Assembly (NCBI GenBank): GCA_019244235.1
Contig: JAFASY010000180.1
Coordinates: 1 to 57,146, forward strand
DNA: 57,146 nucleotides
Origin: Chroococcidiopsidaceae cyanobacterium CP_BM_ER_R8_30
Lineage (GTDB): Bacteria > Cyanobacteriota > Cyanobacteriia > Cyanobacteriales > Chroococcidiopsidaceae
Direction of reading: 5' to 3'
The notes beneath the pieces are model-generated. The model searched no databases. It had not been told where the DNA came from and saw only the letters and a list, made by a program, of their open reading frames with translations. Of the stretch, positions 46,209-55,042 are shown piece after piece. The stretch's first letter is position 1. Each line of letters begins with the position of its first letter. A program made the translations under genes and the position numbers.

Positions 46209-46555
46209 ACCTGGCTCTCCTGGATCGCGATGCAGCTTTCAAGTACACTCTACCAATCTTGTTTCAGGCTGATACTCGCCCAGCCAATTTACGTTGTCAG
46301 AAATTGCAGATGTAGTGAAAATATATGGAATGCCAGGAACGAGATGGCAGTCCGAGCCGCAATGGAGGATTGATCGCTATATTGAGGCTCAAGTCTGGGA
46401 CAAGCGCCCGATTTGGGAATTTCTCTCCACAAACACCTTTGATGCAAGTTAAGCTCACTGTCATATCGATTCTCAAGAGGACTTTTCTAGTAGATGCGTT
46501 AGAAGAAGGAAAAATTTTTCTGAAATCCTTTCCTGGTCCAAGTTCTAGCCGTCAC
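46209..46555. other. Region between the kinase promoter side and the right end of the element
   Basis: About 350 bp. A 40-codon frame at 46330-46452 (MPGTRWQSEPQWRIDRYIEA...) has a plausible coding look but no recognised family. A longer frame from 46325 runs through the inverted repeat into toxin DNA and is an artefact of the insertion. The kinase promoter should lie near 46210-46320 but no clear motif was found. Confidence 0.4.
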
Positions 46556-46590
46556 GTGGCACTTCGTTGCAGCTTCGCTACCTTTACCCC
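46556..46590 (-). repeat. Right terminal inverted repeat
   Basis: 35 bp ending CTACCTTTACCCC on the plus strand, the inverse of the left end with 3 mismatches. It is followed directly by TACTT. Confidence 0.85.
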
Positions 46591-46594
46591 TACT

Positions 46595-46960
46595 TGGTCG
46601 CCAGTTGCTTGCCTTAATGAAAACGATAGTATAACTGAAAAACTTTTGGCTAATACAGATTGTTGGGCAGACCGCCGTAGGAGGTCGAGAGATCTAATTG
46701 ATCTAACAGTTCACAGGTTTGCTGCTCCTATATCAGACGAAGCAATTGCTAAAGCAGAGAGGGTGTATCCAGCTATTAAAAACCTAAAGCAAGCAATTGT
46801 TCATTTCCAAGAAAATCCTGACTACTGACAGGAATGCTTTGAAGCAATGGCTGTTAGCAATCCGGGCAGAATTATAGACGGATTGGACTTGCTTGCCGCA
46901 GATTTTGACATAGGAGCCACAGCAAGAGTTCTCAGCGAAACAAGTATAGACATAGGGTAG
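46595..46960 (+). pseudogene. AbiEii-type nucleotidyltransferase toxin, 3' half
   Basis: Continues the toxin cut at 39263: after the shared PTW the frame reads SPVACLNENDSITEKLLANTD, then RRSRDLIDL, the usual C-terminal KLLAN..RSRDLIDL motif of these nucleotidyltransferases. A TGA at 46826-46828 interrupts it (expected CGA, Arg), after which the frame continues QECFEAMAVSNPGRIIDGLDLLAADF to TAG at 46958-46960. So the gene is both split and carries a nonsense mutation. Confidence 0.78.
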
Positions 46961-46994
46961 AAGTTATACGCTATAAGGATGTTCCGCCAACTTC

Positions 46995-47091
46995 CATCAC
47001 ACATCGTAGCCAAACAAATTGGGGTCAACCTCCCCTAGCTGCAAATCTGCTAAGCCGTACTCAGCCCAACGCCGCTCTACCATTGCTGCCA
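46995..47091. repeat. Right (original) copy of the 97-bp ubiD 3'-end repeat
   Basis: The true 3' end of ubiD. The left copy at 38537-38633 differs at four positions only. Confidence 0.9.
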
Positions 47092-48502
47092 CACCTGAAT
47101 CGGATTCCAGAACCTCTCCCCAAGCATGCTCTGTTTCAGGAGGAATCTTGGTGGTAGCATCAATCCCCATCCGACCACCTAAGCCGATTTTCTCACTAGC
47201 AAAATCTAGGGTGTCAAAAGGGGTATTAGGCAAAATAAACACGTCCCGTGTTGGGTCCACCTTGGAACTAATAGCCCACACCACCTGCCTGGGATCTCGG
47301 ATGTTGATGGTTTTATCTACTACAATCACAAACTTGGTATAGGTGAATTGCGGTAGGGCACTCCAGAAGGCAAGAGCCGCACGCCGGGCTTGTCCGGGAT
47401 AGGCTTTGTCGATAGAAATAATCGCCGCTTTATAACTAAGGGCTTCCATCGGCAAGAAGAAGTCAACAATTTCTGAGACTTGTTGCCGCAGGATTGGGGT
47501 GTAAATCCGGTTGAGGGCGATCGCCATCATTGCCTCTTCTTTCGGCGGACGACCACTAAAAGTCGTCAAGTAGATCGGATTTTTCCGGTGAGTCATACAT
47601 TGGAAGTGAATCACTGGCGAATCCTCCACGCCACCGTAATAGCCCATATGATCGCCAAAGGGGCCATCTGGCAGCACTTCCCCTGGCGTAATCCTACCTT
47701 CCAAAACGAACTCTGAATCGGCTGGGACTTCTAAATCGACAGTTTTACACTTAGCTAGTTGTACCCCAGACCCTCCATAAAGACCAGCAAATAGCCACTC
47801 TGATAGGTCTACTGGGATGGGTGTCGCAGCTGCCATGATAATTAAAGGGTCAACACCGAGGGCGATCGCTACCTCCAACTGCTGCCCGCGCTCAGCCGCT
47901 TTACGCAGATGCCGTGCTCCACCCCGCACCGACAACCAGTGGACTGTCATGGAGGAGCCCGATTGCAACTGTAGCCGATACACCCCCACGTTCGGCGTCC
48001 CAGTCTCGCAATCTTTCGTAATGACTAAACCCAGCGTGATAATTTTACCCGCGTCACCTGGATAAGGACGAATCAATGGCAACTGCGTCAGATCCAGCTC
48101 CTTACCCTGAATCACCACTTGTTGACAAGCAGGGAAAAAGTCACGTCCTGGTTTTGCCTTTAGGACGTCAAACAGCACCTTGCCAAATTCCACTGCCTGG
48201 GAAATTTTCTTCGGCGGCTTAGGCTGTTGCAGCATACCTAGTTTTTTCCCCAGAGCTTCTAGCTCCTCCGGTTGCTGCATATTCATTGCCCAGCAAATCC
48301 GTTCTACTGTACCCATCAAGTTAATTGCGACAGGATAGGCTGCACCTTTGACGTTTTCAAATAGCAGTCCTGGACCACCTCGTTGTAGCATTCGATTGGA
48401 AATTTCAGCAATTTCTAAGTCTGGATCGACCAGCGCCTCAATCCGTCGCAATTGCCCCCGCTCTTCCAGCAGTTTTAGGAATCCTCGTAAATCTCTTGCC
48501 AT
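46997..48502 (-). CDS. UbiD family decarboxylase
   Basis: 501 aa, standard UbiD length. It starts MARDLRGFLKLLEERGQLRRI and has the prenyl-FMN binding segments (GVYRLQLQSGSSMTVHW, then the catalytic E-x-x-x-R-E region read as LEGRITPGEVLPDGPFGDHMGYYGG). UbiD enzymes need prenylated FMN made by a UbiX partner, which is not in this window. In cyanobacteria the likely role is decarboxylation in plastoquinone synthesis from 4-hydroxybenzoate, but other aromatic acids are possible. Its 3' end is duplicated 8.5 kb upstream. Confidence 0.93.
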   Translation of the reverse strand: MARDLRGFLKLLEERGQLRRIEALVDPDLEIAEISNRMLQRGGPGLLFENVKGAAYPVAINLMGTVERICWAMNMQQPEELEALGKKLGMLQQPKPPKKISQAVEFGKVLFDVLKAKPGRDFFPACQQVVIQGKELDLTQLPLIRPYPGDAGKIITLGLVITKDCETGTPNVGVYRLQLQSGSSMTVHWLSVRGGARHLRKAAERGQQLEVAIALGVDPLIIMAAATPIPVDLSEWLFAGLYGGSGVQLAKCKTVDLEVPADSEFVLEGRITPGEVLPDGPFGDHMGYYGGVEDSPVIHFQCMTHRKNPIYLTTFSGRPPKEEAMMAIALNRIYTPILRQQVSEIVDFFLPMEALSYKAAIISIDKAYPGQARRAALAFWSALPQFTYTKFVIVVDKTINIRDPRQVVWAISSKVDPTRDVFILPNTPFDTLDFASEKIGLGGRMGIDATTKIPPETEHAWGEVLESDSGVAAMVERRWAEYGLADLQLGEVDPNLFGYDV

Positions 48503-48628
48503 TGTTTAAGAAAGTCTGAATAAGTATTTTCAGCGCGAAGCTTTCTTTTTTATTATCAGCTTAAAGCCGTGTTGCTTGAAGCATGTAACACCTACACAGG
48601 TTTTTGCATGTCGGTATCTTAAATTACA

Positions 48629-48862
48629 CTACTGGCTGCAATGTGAGGAGCTGAAGAACTGTCCTTCTCTAAATCTCTCCAGATACATATTAAAAACTTC
48701 TTCAGAGCTAATTCCTTCTTGAACTAACTGTTTCAAATTGGTAATTCGATTTACCAGTGCAATAACTGCATCTATATTAGTAGAAACTGTGATAGATAAG
48801 AGCGAGCTATGAGATGATAAAAAATAGTTGTATGAGTCTGATCCAACTTTGAAAATAATCAA
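48629..48862 (-). CDS. Doubtful small ORF in the ubiD-pstS gap
   Basis: 77 codons, unrecognised. The N-terminal part is serine-rich. The second half (ITNLKQLVQEGISSEEVFNMYLERF) has a plausible helical coding look, so it may be a remnant of a larger gene. No ribosome binding site is evident. The rest of the 650-bp gap between ubiD and pstS holds the Pho box and nothing else recognised. Confidence 0.25.
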   Translation of the reverse strand: MIIFKVGSDSYNYFLSSHSSLLSITVSTNIDAVIALVNRITNLKQLVQEGISSEEVFNMYLERFREGQFFSSSHCSQ

Positions 48863-49030
48863 CTAGTTTTTAGACTGTTGTTAGAACCGAATGAGGTGTA
48901 ATAATTATTTACTCAGAGAAAATATATGCCTCATGACTATATTCGTTATATTTTTATAACTTAATAGCTGAAAGTGATATGGAGCAATTTATAGATAGCT
49001 TAGTAAGTATCAGAAAAACTTTAATCCAAG

Positions 49031-49079
49031 CTTAAACGGAGCTTAACCTTGCTTTATTTCCTCTTAACTATCTTGAACT
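49031..49079 (+). promoter_or_regulatory. Pho box upstream of pstS
   Basis: Tandem 8-bp units with an 11-bp period: CTTAAACG at 49031, CTTAACCT at 49042, TTTATTTC at 49053 and CTTAACTA at 49063, then CTTGAACT at 49072. They match the cyanobacterial CTTAACCT-type repeats bound by the phosphate regulator SphR/PhoB. The array lies about 75 bp before the pstS ATG. Confidence 0.8.
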
Positions 49080-49151
49080 AGCGAAGGTTGTAAGTTATCA
49101 AATAAATGTGAGTAAATTACTCAATTTTGCTGTGGTAGAGGATGAAGCTAT

Positions 49152-50204
49152 ATGATTTTCTTCACGACTGCTTTTCGACGTTTTGTAGTCACAACTTCAG
49201 TCGTCTCGACTGCTGTATTTGGACCGCTCTTGACTACGATTGCCCAAGCTGTGCCGCTGAATGGTGCTGGATCAACCTTCGTAGCACCCTTGTTACAACT
49301 ATATGCAGCCCAAATCAAGCAGCAATATCCAGATATTTCCATCAATTACCAAGGAATTGGTAGTGGAGCCGGGATCAATCAAATGATTGCTGGAACCGTT
49401 GATTTTGCTGGTAGTGATGTGGCGATGAAAGATTCGCAAGCGGCCAAAGTCACTCGGGGTGTAGTATTTGTCCCCGTAGCTGGTGGTCCGGTTGCTATAA
49501 TCTACAACCTACAAGGGGTTAACAACCTTAAACTATCCCGCAGCGTGCTGCCTGCAATCTTTGGCGGTCAAATTACTAATTGGAACGATCCGAAGATTGC
49601 TGCAGACAACCCAGGCGTGAATTTGCCGAATCAGCCAATTAAGCTAGCTGTGCGTGCTGACTCTAGCGGTACAAGTTACATTGTAACAAATCATCTCAGT
49701 GCTGTCGATCCCTACTTCAAAGGTAGAGTTGGTGTTAGCACCACTCCTAATTGGGCAGGCAGCCCCTTAAGAGGGCAAGGAAACCCTGGCGTTGCCCAGA
49801 TAGTGAAGCAGACTCCAGGTACTATTGGCTACGTCGAGGCTGAGTACGCGAAGAAAAACAATATCCCGACAGCATTGGTACAGAACAAGCAGGGCACCTT
49901 TTTGGCTCCTAACCTAGAAGATGCTAATGCGGCTTTGAAAGGCGTACAGTTTAACAGCGATTACCGAGTTACCTTCAGTAAGCTAGGAGATCCTTCTACT
50001 GGCTATCCGATTTCGGGTTTAACTTGGATAATGGTCTACAAAAAGTATGACCAGCCAGGTAAAGCAGATTCCATCAAGAAGATGGTCCAGTGGAGCCTCA
50101 CAAAGGGTCAGACCTTGAATAGCCAACTGGGATATACTCAGATCCCACAAGAAGTGACGAGTCAGGTCATTCAAACAGTGAACAGCAGCGTTACAGGCCC
50201 ATAG
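49152..50204 (+). CDS. pstS: Phosphate ABC transporter, substrate-binding protein
   Basis: PstS, 350 aa, periplasmic phosphate-binding protein. Signal peptide about 1-33 (ending AQA-VP). The mature start LNGAGSTFVAPLLQLY, then GSGAGINQMIAGTVDFAGSD and RADSSGTSYIVTNHL, hold the phosphate-contacting residues. It is first in pstSCAB, 108 bp before pstC, behind a Pho box, so it should be induced by phosphate limitation. Confidence 0.95.
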   Translation: MIFFTTAFRRFVVTTSVVSTAVFGPLLTTIAQAVPLNGAGSTFVAPLLQLYAAQIKQQYPDISINYQGIGSGAGINQMIAGTVDFAGSDVAMKDSQAAKVTRGVVFVPVAGGPVAIIYNLQGVNNLKLSRSVLPAIFGGQITNWNDPKIAADNPGVNLPNQPIKLAVRADSSGTSYIVTNHLSAVDPYFKGRVGVSTTPNWAGSPLRGQGNPGVAQIVKQTPGTIGYVEAEYAKKNNIPTALVQNKQGTFLAPNLEDANAALKGVQFNSDYRVTFSKLGDPSTGYPISGLTWIMVYKKYDQPGKADSIKKMVQWSLTKGQTLNSQLGYTQIPQEVTSQVIQTVNSSVTGP

Positions 50205-50311
50205 AGAAGAAAGATGGGGAGGTAGGGAGATGGGGAGTAATAAGGAAGACTTCCTCCCATCTCTCTTGTCACCCTACCTTTTTCATCTTTCCTCTTACCC
50301 CCTTTATTAAC

Positions 50312-51304
50312 ATGCAAGAACCATCTGAGATCACAGCGACAACAATTGCACGTCCGTTTGATGGGAGTAATAACGATCTGACAACAGGAACTGGAGCAAA
50401 TTCTGGGTTAGATATTGGGTTTACATGGATAGTGTATGCTTTTGCCTTCACTACAGCGTCAGTGCTTTTATGGTTAGCATGGGTCATTTTCCAAAAGGCT
50501 GAACCAGCGATTCAACATTTCGGGTTAGGATTTCTGTGGAGCCAGGATTGGGATGTCGATAATCTAAAATTTGGAGCGCTGCCCTATATCTATGGGACGC
50601 TGGTTTCTTCGTTAACGGCTCTACTATTGGCTTTACCAGTGGGGCTAGCGGTGGCACTTGTGACTAGTGAAGATTTTCTTCCATTTTGGGTGCGCTCGCC
50701 CATAGCTTTTATTGTTGAACTTATTGCGGCTATCCCCAGCGTCATTATTGGTTTGTGGGGAATCTTTGTCTTAAGTCCTTTTCTCCAACCTGCTCAAGTA
50801 TGGCTACATCATAATCTTGGGATGATTCCCTTATTTGGTACGCAGCCCTTCGGACCTAGTATGCTAGTTGCCTGCGTCATCCTAGCAATCATGATTTTGC
50901 CGACAATGGCTGCTATTAGCCGGGATGTGTTGTTGGCGCTTCCCCGAGATCTACGGAGCGGTTCTATGTCTTTGGGGGCAACGCGCTGGGAAACGATTTT
51001 TGGGGTCTTGCTAAGAGCCGCTTTTCCAGGAATTGTGGGTGCAGCAATCCTAGCACTAGGAAGAGCTTTAGGCGAAACCATGGCAGTTACAATGGTGATC
51101 GGTAACTCGCCTCAACTTAGCTTTTCGTTGTTAGATGGAGCTGCCACAATTCCGTCTTTATTAGTCAATCAATTTGGGGAAGCGCAGGACAGTTTACACA
51201 TCGGAGCCTTGATGTATCTGGCTTTGATTCTGTTTGCTCTGACACTGCTAGTGAATATTATTGCTGTACTGATGGTTCGGCTGATAGTTCGGCAACAGGG
51301 ATAG
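50312..51304 (+). CDS. pstC: Phosphate ABC transporter permease PstC
   Basis: 330 aa inner-membrane permease with six helices after a cytoplasmic N-terminal extension of about 45 residues. The PstC core has PLGLAVA-like ALPVGLAVALVTSEDF, the IPSVIIGLWGIFVL segment and the ABC-contact EAA loop ALPRDLRSGSMSLGATRWETI followed by GRALGETMAVTMVIG. It forms the channel with PstA. Second gene of pstSCAB, 25 bp before pstA. Confidence 0.94.
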   Translation: MQEPSEITATTIARPFDGSNNDLTTGTGANSGLDIGFTWIVYAFAFTTASVLLWLAWVIFQKAEPAIQHFGLGFLWSQDWDVDNLKFGALPYIYGTLVSSLTALLLALPVGLAVALVTSEDFLPFWVRSPIAFIVELIAAIPSVIIGLWGIFVLSPFLQPAQVWLHHNLGMIPLFGTQPFGPSMLVACVILAIMILPTMAAISRDVLLALPRDLRSGSMSLGATRWETIFGVLLRAAFPGIVGAAILALGRALGETMAVTMVIGNSPQLSFSLLDGAATIPSLLVNQFGEAQDSLHIGALMYLALILFALTLLVNIIAVLMVRLIVRQQG

Positions 51305-51329
51305 GGTAGCGAATTTTGGATTTTAGATT

Positions 51330-52271
51330 ATGACATTCATCCCCTCAAATCAAGTCCCTCAAGAATTCTCAACAAATGGCTCCATCACCGCAGAATTGTT
51401 CAGTCCGCTGCCTCGCGGTCGGACACTTTTTAATACTGGCATGACGGTGATTGCGTTTGCTTTAACTGCTTTAGCGCTGTTACCGCTTTTTGCTGTATTG
51501 ATTTCAATCCTGGTAAAAGGAATTCCTCACCTGAAGTTGGATGTTTTCACCTCTTTACCTGCCCCGCCAGGAGGACTAACAAACAGGCCCAATGGATTTG
51601 CTAACGCAATTATTGGTACGGTCATGATGGTAGGGATTGCTTCCCTACTAAGCCTTCCCTTCGGCATCATAACTGGCATCTTTTTGGCTGAGTTTGGACA
51701 TAGGTCAGCGCTCGTTAGTGTAGTGCGCTTCCTAACTACCATCCTCACGGGCGTTCCTTCCATCATCTTTGGTGTTTTTGTCTACGGTGTTATCGTCCTC
51801 AACAGTTCACCTAAAGGATTTTCAGCCGTAGCTGGGGGTATTGCCCTAGCCCTCATTATGCTCCCGATTGTAGCCCTCACCACCGAACAGGCATTGAAGC
51901 TCGTACCTCAGCATAATCGTCTTGGCTCCGCAGCTTTGGGAGCTAGCCGTTTGCAAACGACTTTTCGCATTGTTGTATCTGCTGCTATCCCCGCAATCAC
52001 GACTGGCTTCTTGCTCGCTTTAGCTCGTGCTGCTGGTGAGACTGCCCCACTAGTATTCACCGCTCTACTTGGCTATAGTCCAGATTGGCCGCAGGGATTC
52101 TTTAATCCCACACCTTCTTTGGCCGTATTAATTTATAACTACGCCACATCCCCTGAAACTGAGCAAAATCAGATAGCTTGGACGGCTGCTTTAGTGCTAG
52201 TCGGTCTCGTTTTAGGTGTAAGCATCTTCTCTCGTTTAGTGACCAGCAAACGCCTAAAGATTAGAGGTTAG
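51330..52271 (+). CDS. pstA: Phosphate ABC transporter permease PstA
   Basis: 313 aa permease partner of PstC, six helices. Motifs: [16 protein letters not shown], the [14 protein letters not shown] segment, the EAA loop [21 protein letters not shown] and [17 protein letters not shown]. The short N-terminal extension (about 25 residues) is hydrophilic. Third gene of the operon. Confidence 0.94.
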   Translation: MTFIPSNQVPQEFSTNGSITAELFSPLPRGRTLFNTGMTVIAFALTALALLPLFAVLISILVKGIPHLKLDVFTSLPAPPGGLTNRPNGFANAIIGTVMMVGIASLLSLPFGIITGIFLAEFGHRSALVSVVRFLTTILTGVPSIIFGVFVYGVIVLNSSPKGFSAVAGGIALALIMLPIVALTTEQALKLVPQHNRLGSAALGASRLQTTFRIVVSAAIPAITTGFLLALARAAGETAPLVFTALLGYSPDWPQGFFNPTPSLAVLIYNYATSPETEQNQIAWTAALVLVGLVLGVSIFSRLVTSKRLKIRG

Positions 52272-52339
52272 TTATAAATTTGTCTCGTATTCCTTATACC
52301 TTAGCCCTTTCTAGTCCTAACTCATTCTCTAAAGAACCT

Positions 52340-53173
52340 ATGCGATCCGCTAATGATAATTCGAGTGGGAATCCGATAGCTCCAGCAGACGAAAATTTGA
52401 CTCCAGTCACAGCCCTCAGTGTCAAAGATTTAAGCTTTTACTACGGCGATCACAAGGCACTTGAAGCGGTATCGATGGAAATCTATCAACGACAGATAAC
52501 TGCAATTATTGGTCCTTCTGGTTGTGGCAAATCAACCTTTATTAAATCCCTTAATCGGATTAGTGAATTAGAGGGAAAAGTCCGGGTGGAAGGTCGTGTA
52601 GAGTTCTACGGTCAAGATATCTACTCGCGCGGTGTCAACCTCAGTCGGCTGCGTCGCCAAATTGGTATGGTCTTCCAAAGACCGAACCCATTTGCTATGA
52701 GTATCTACGATAATGTTGCTTACGGCGTCAGGATAGCGAGTTATCGACCTAGAAGAGAGCTAGATGAGATTGTAGAATCTGCCCTTAGAAGTGCTGCTCT
52801 CTGGGATGAGGTGAAAGATAACCTGAAGAAATCTGCGCTAGGACTTTCTGGCGGTCAACAGCAACGACTCTGTATTGCTCGCGCCTTAGCAGTGAATCCC
52901 AAGGTGTTGCTGATGGATGAGCCTGCTTCTGCCCTCGATCCAATCGCCACAATGAAGATTGAGGAACTGCTGCATACACTGCGCCAAGAGTTAACAATTG
53001 TGATTGTAACTCACAATATGCAACAAGCTTCTCGTGTTTCCGACTATACAGCATTTTTTAGTACTGATGAAAGTCGGATTGGTCAGATGGTTGAATTTGG
53101 TTCAACACCAGATATCTTCACTGCTGCTACTCATCCCCGTACTCGTGACTATGTTCAAGGGCGGTTTGGTTGA
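52340..53173 (+). CDS. pstB: Phosphate ABC transporter ATP-binding protein
   Basis: PstB, about 277 aa from the ATG at 52340. The frame opens at a TTG at 52280, but the extra 20 residues are not conserved. Walker [11 protein letters not shown]-loop [14 protein letters not shown] signature LSGGQQQR, Walker [14 protein letters not shown] and switch histidine in VTHNMQQ are all intact. It powers phosphate uptake through PstCA. Last gene of pstSCAB; a GCTTAATG/CATTAAGC hairpin (53197-53226) follows but lacks a T run. Confidence 0.93.
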   Translation: MRSANDNSSGNPIAPADENLTPVTALSVKDLSFYYGDHKALEAVSMEIYQRQITAIIGPSGCGKSTFIKSLNRISELEGKVRVEGRVEFYGQDIYSRGVNLSRLRRQIGMVFQRPNPFAMSIYDNVAYGVRIASYRPRRELDEIVESALRSAALWDEVKDNLKKSALGLSGGQQQRLCIARALAVNPKVLLMDEPASALDPIATMKIEELLHTLRQELTIVIVTHNMQQASRVSDYTAFFSTDESRIGQMVEFGSTPDIFTAATHPRTRDYVQGRFG

Positions 53174-53220
53174 GGCGATGCCTCAAGTTGCTTTAAGCTT
53201 AATGTTCCGCTAGAACTGCA

Positions 53221-53574
53221 TTAAGCAAGTTCAAAATTAGACTCTGCTACTGCATCGCAGTCAATCTCAATCGATTCCCATTCTTTACATGCTTTCTCGC
53301 AAATCTCTAAAGCTTTACCCCTTAGCCTTGATGTATCTCTCCAGCCAAAGATAATAAGTGAACCTGGATGGTTGATATTATTTCCTGTATGAGAATATGA
53401 GATTTTGCAACCGTAAAGAGAGTTATATCCTTCATTGATAAACACTCCCTTTTCCCCCTCATGTTGCCATACAGTTAAGTAGTTACCTCTTCCCAAAATT
53501 TCAATCACCTTCAAAGCAAAAAGTTTCTTCAACGCCCACTGTTTTCTTTGGACCGCCTTCTCTTGCTCATTCAT
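53221..53574 (-). CDS. Hypothetical protein
   Basis: 117 aa, soluble, convergent with pstB. The N-terminus is basic and helical (QRKQWALKKLFALKVIEILGRG). The centre is beta-rich (NYLTVWQHEGEKGVFINEGYNSLYG) and the C-terminal helix is acidic with CEKACKEW. It looks like a real small globular protein, but I do not recognise a family. ATG at 53574 has no strong ribosome binding site. Confidence 0.5.
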   Translation of the reverse strand: MNEQEKAVQRKQWALKKLFALKVIEILGRGNYLTVWQHEGEKGVFINEGYNSLYGCKISYSHTGNNINHPGSLIIFGWRDTSRLRGKALEICEKACKEWESIEIDCDAVAESNFELA

Positions 53575-53609
53575 ATGATTTTGTTAATTGACTTTATTCA
53601 GAAGTTTGT

Positions 53610-53642
53610 AAAAAAAGCCCGTTAGAGGTTCAAAACGGACTT
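53610..53642 (-). terminator. Possible minus-strand terminator hairpin
   Basis: Read on the minus strand, AAGTCCGTT pairs with AACGGGCTT (one mismatch) and is followed by a T run. No minus-strand gene lies upstream of it, so it may block antisense transcription or belong to an unannotated RNA between here and dhaK. Confidence 0.4.
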
Positions 53643-53830
53643 GTAGAATTGAGGGAGTTGCTATGTGCTTTTAGTATGGACCAGTATCTAGGTACAAGTG
53701 TGAACTCGGTATATTGATTGAGTAACTTTTCAGTGAAGCGCCTCACCCTTTATGGGGTTCAGCTTCCTATTCAAGCAATAAGGTAAAAATCTATACTTTC
53801 TTGAACATCATCTAAATCTCAGCAGTGACC
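53643..53830. other. Gap between two hairpins upstream of dhaK
   Basis: About 190 bp with no gene. It lies between two terminator-like structures, so a small RNA is possible, but I see no known RNA motif. Confidence 0.3.
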
Positions 53831-53866
53831 CAAAAGCGGTCAGGCATGTTGAACTAACCGCTTTTT
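53831..53866. terminator. Bidirectional-looking terminator before dhaK
   Basis: AAAAGCGGT pairs with ACCGCTTTT around a 16-base loop, and T runs follow on both strands. It is 85 bp before the dhaK start, so it could end incoming transcription or attenuate dhaK. Confidence 0.5.
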
Positions 53867-53951
53867 CTCCCGATTTCGTCTAAACTCCAAAAAAGAAGTA
53901 ATAGTCCCTTATTCTGGTCTTAGCGCCCTGTAAGCAAGGAGTGACCAGATC

Positions 53952-55025
53952 GTGAAAAAACTGATCAACAAGCCTGAAGATTTTGTGCGCGAGAGTCTAG
54001 TTGGCATGGCAGTGGCTCATCCCGATTTGATTAAGGTGCACTTTGACCCAAACTTTGTCTATCGCTCTGATGCACCTATGCAGGGCAAGGTGGCAATCAT
54101 TTCTGGTGGGGGTAGTGGTCACGAACCGATGCACACTAGCTTTGTTGGGATGGGAATGCTTGATGCCGCCTGTCCAGGAGAGGTTTTCACTTCACCGACT
54201 CCTGACCAAATGCTGGAAGCTGCCAAAACAGTGGATGGTGGGGCTGGCGTTCTCTACATTGTCAAGAACTACAGCGGTGATGTGATGAACTTCGAGATGG
54301 CAACAGAACTTGCCCGTACTGTAGGCATCCGGGTGTTCAATATCTTAATTGATGACGATGTGGCAGTCAAGGATAGTCTTTACACCCAGGGACGCCGAGG
54401 CGTAGGGACTACTGTGCTAGCAGAAAAAATCTGTGGTGCGGCTGCTGAGCGGGGCTATGATTTGCAGCAAGTTATGGATCTGTGCAGACGGGTCAACCTT
54501 AACGGGCGGAGTATGGGACTGGCGCTAACCTCCTGCACTGTACCTGCCAAAGGAACACCAACCTTTACACTTGGCGATAACGAAATGGAAATGGGCATTG
54601 GTATTCATGGTGAACCAGGGCGCGAACGTATGGCCCAGAAATCAGCAGATGAGATGACTGAGATGCTGGCACTATCAATTATTGAAGATTCTACATACAG
54701 TCGTACGGTGCGCGAGTGGGATGAAGACGGAGGCGAATGGGTAGACGTCGAACTGATAGATCAGCCCTTTCAGAGGAGCGATCGCGTGCTAGCTTTTGTC
54801 AACAGCATGGGTGGCACTCCCATTTCCGAACTTTATATCGTCTATCGCAAATTGGCAGAAATCTGCCAGAAGCAGGGAATCCAGATCGTGCGAAACTTGG
54901 TTGGTCCTTACATCACTTCTTTGGAAATGCAAGGTTGCTCGATTACCCTGCTCAAGTTGGATGATGAGATGATTCGGCTATGGGATGCACCTGTGAAGAC
55001 GCCGAGCTTACGTTGGGGAATCTGA
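53952..55025 (+). CDS. dhaK: Dihydroxyacetone kinase subunit DhaK
   Basis: 357 aa, slightly longer than typical DhaK, binds dihydroxyacetone covalently through a histidine. [28 protein letters not shown] is the substrate loop with the conserved GGGSGHEP motif, and the active-site histidine is in [10 protein letters not shown]. The start is GTG with AAGGAG upstream. dhaL follows 17 bp later. Separate DhaK and DhaL subunits usually work with a PTS-type DhaM phosphoryl donor. Confidence 0.93.
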   Translation: MKKLINKPEDFVRESLVGMAVAHPDLIKVHFDPNFVYRSDAPMQGKVAIISGGGSGHEPMHTSFVGMGMLDAACPGEVFTSPTPDQMLEAAKTVDGGAGVLYIVKNYSGDVMNFEMATELARTVGIRVFNILIDDDVAVKDSLYTQGRRGVGTTVLAEKICGAAAERGYDLQQVMDLCRRVNLNGRSMGLALTSCTVPAKGTPTFTLGDNEMEMGIGIHGEPGRERMAQKSADEMTEMLALSIIEDSTYSRTVREWDEDGGEWVDVELIDQPFQRSDRVLAFVNSMGGTPISELYIVYRKLAEICQKQGIQIVRNLVGPYITSLEMQGCSITLLKLDDEMIRLWDAPVKTPSLRWGI

Positions 55026-55042
55026 TGAGGGCACAGTTTTAA

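Larger units (their letters stand above)
39262..46590. mobile_element. 7.33-kb inverted-repeat element carrying two hybrid histidine kinases
   Basis: Bounded by 35-bp inverted repeats (39262-39296 and 46556-46590) that agree at 32 of 35 positions. Both start GGGGTAA and end ACGAAGTGCCAC toward the inside. It is flanked by TACTT on both sides. Terminal GGGG, repeats in the 35-38 bp range and a 5-bp duplication are features of the Tn3 family. No transposase is present inside, so it would have needed one supplied in trans, as reported for Tn3-derived non-autonomous elements. Its cargo is two minus-strand kinase genes. The assignment to Tn3 is inference. Confidence 0.75.

Noticed and set aside
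46557-46572. TGGCACTTCGTTGCAG inside the right inverted repeat as a sigma-54 promoter
   Set aside because: The two halves are one base too close (GG to GC gap of 9, not 10); sigma-54 does not tolerate this.
46325-46828. A 167-codon open frame at the right end of the element
   Set aside because: It joins unrelated element DNA, the terminal inverted repeat and the toxin 3' half. Only the last part has family resemblance, so it is described as the toxin fragment instead.
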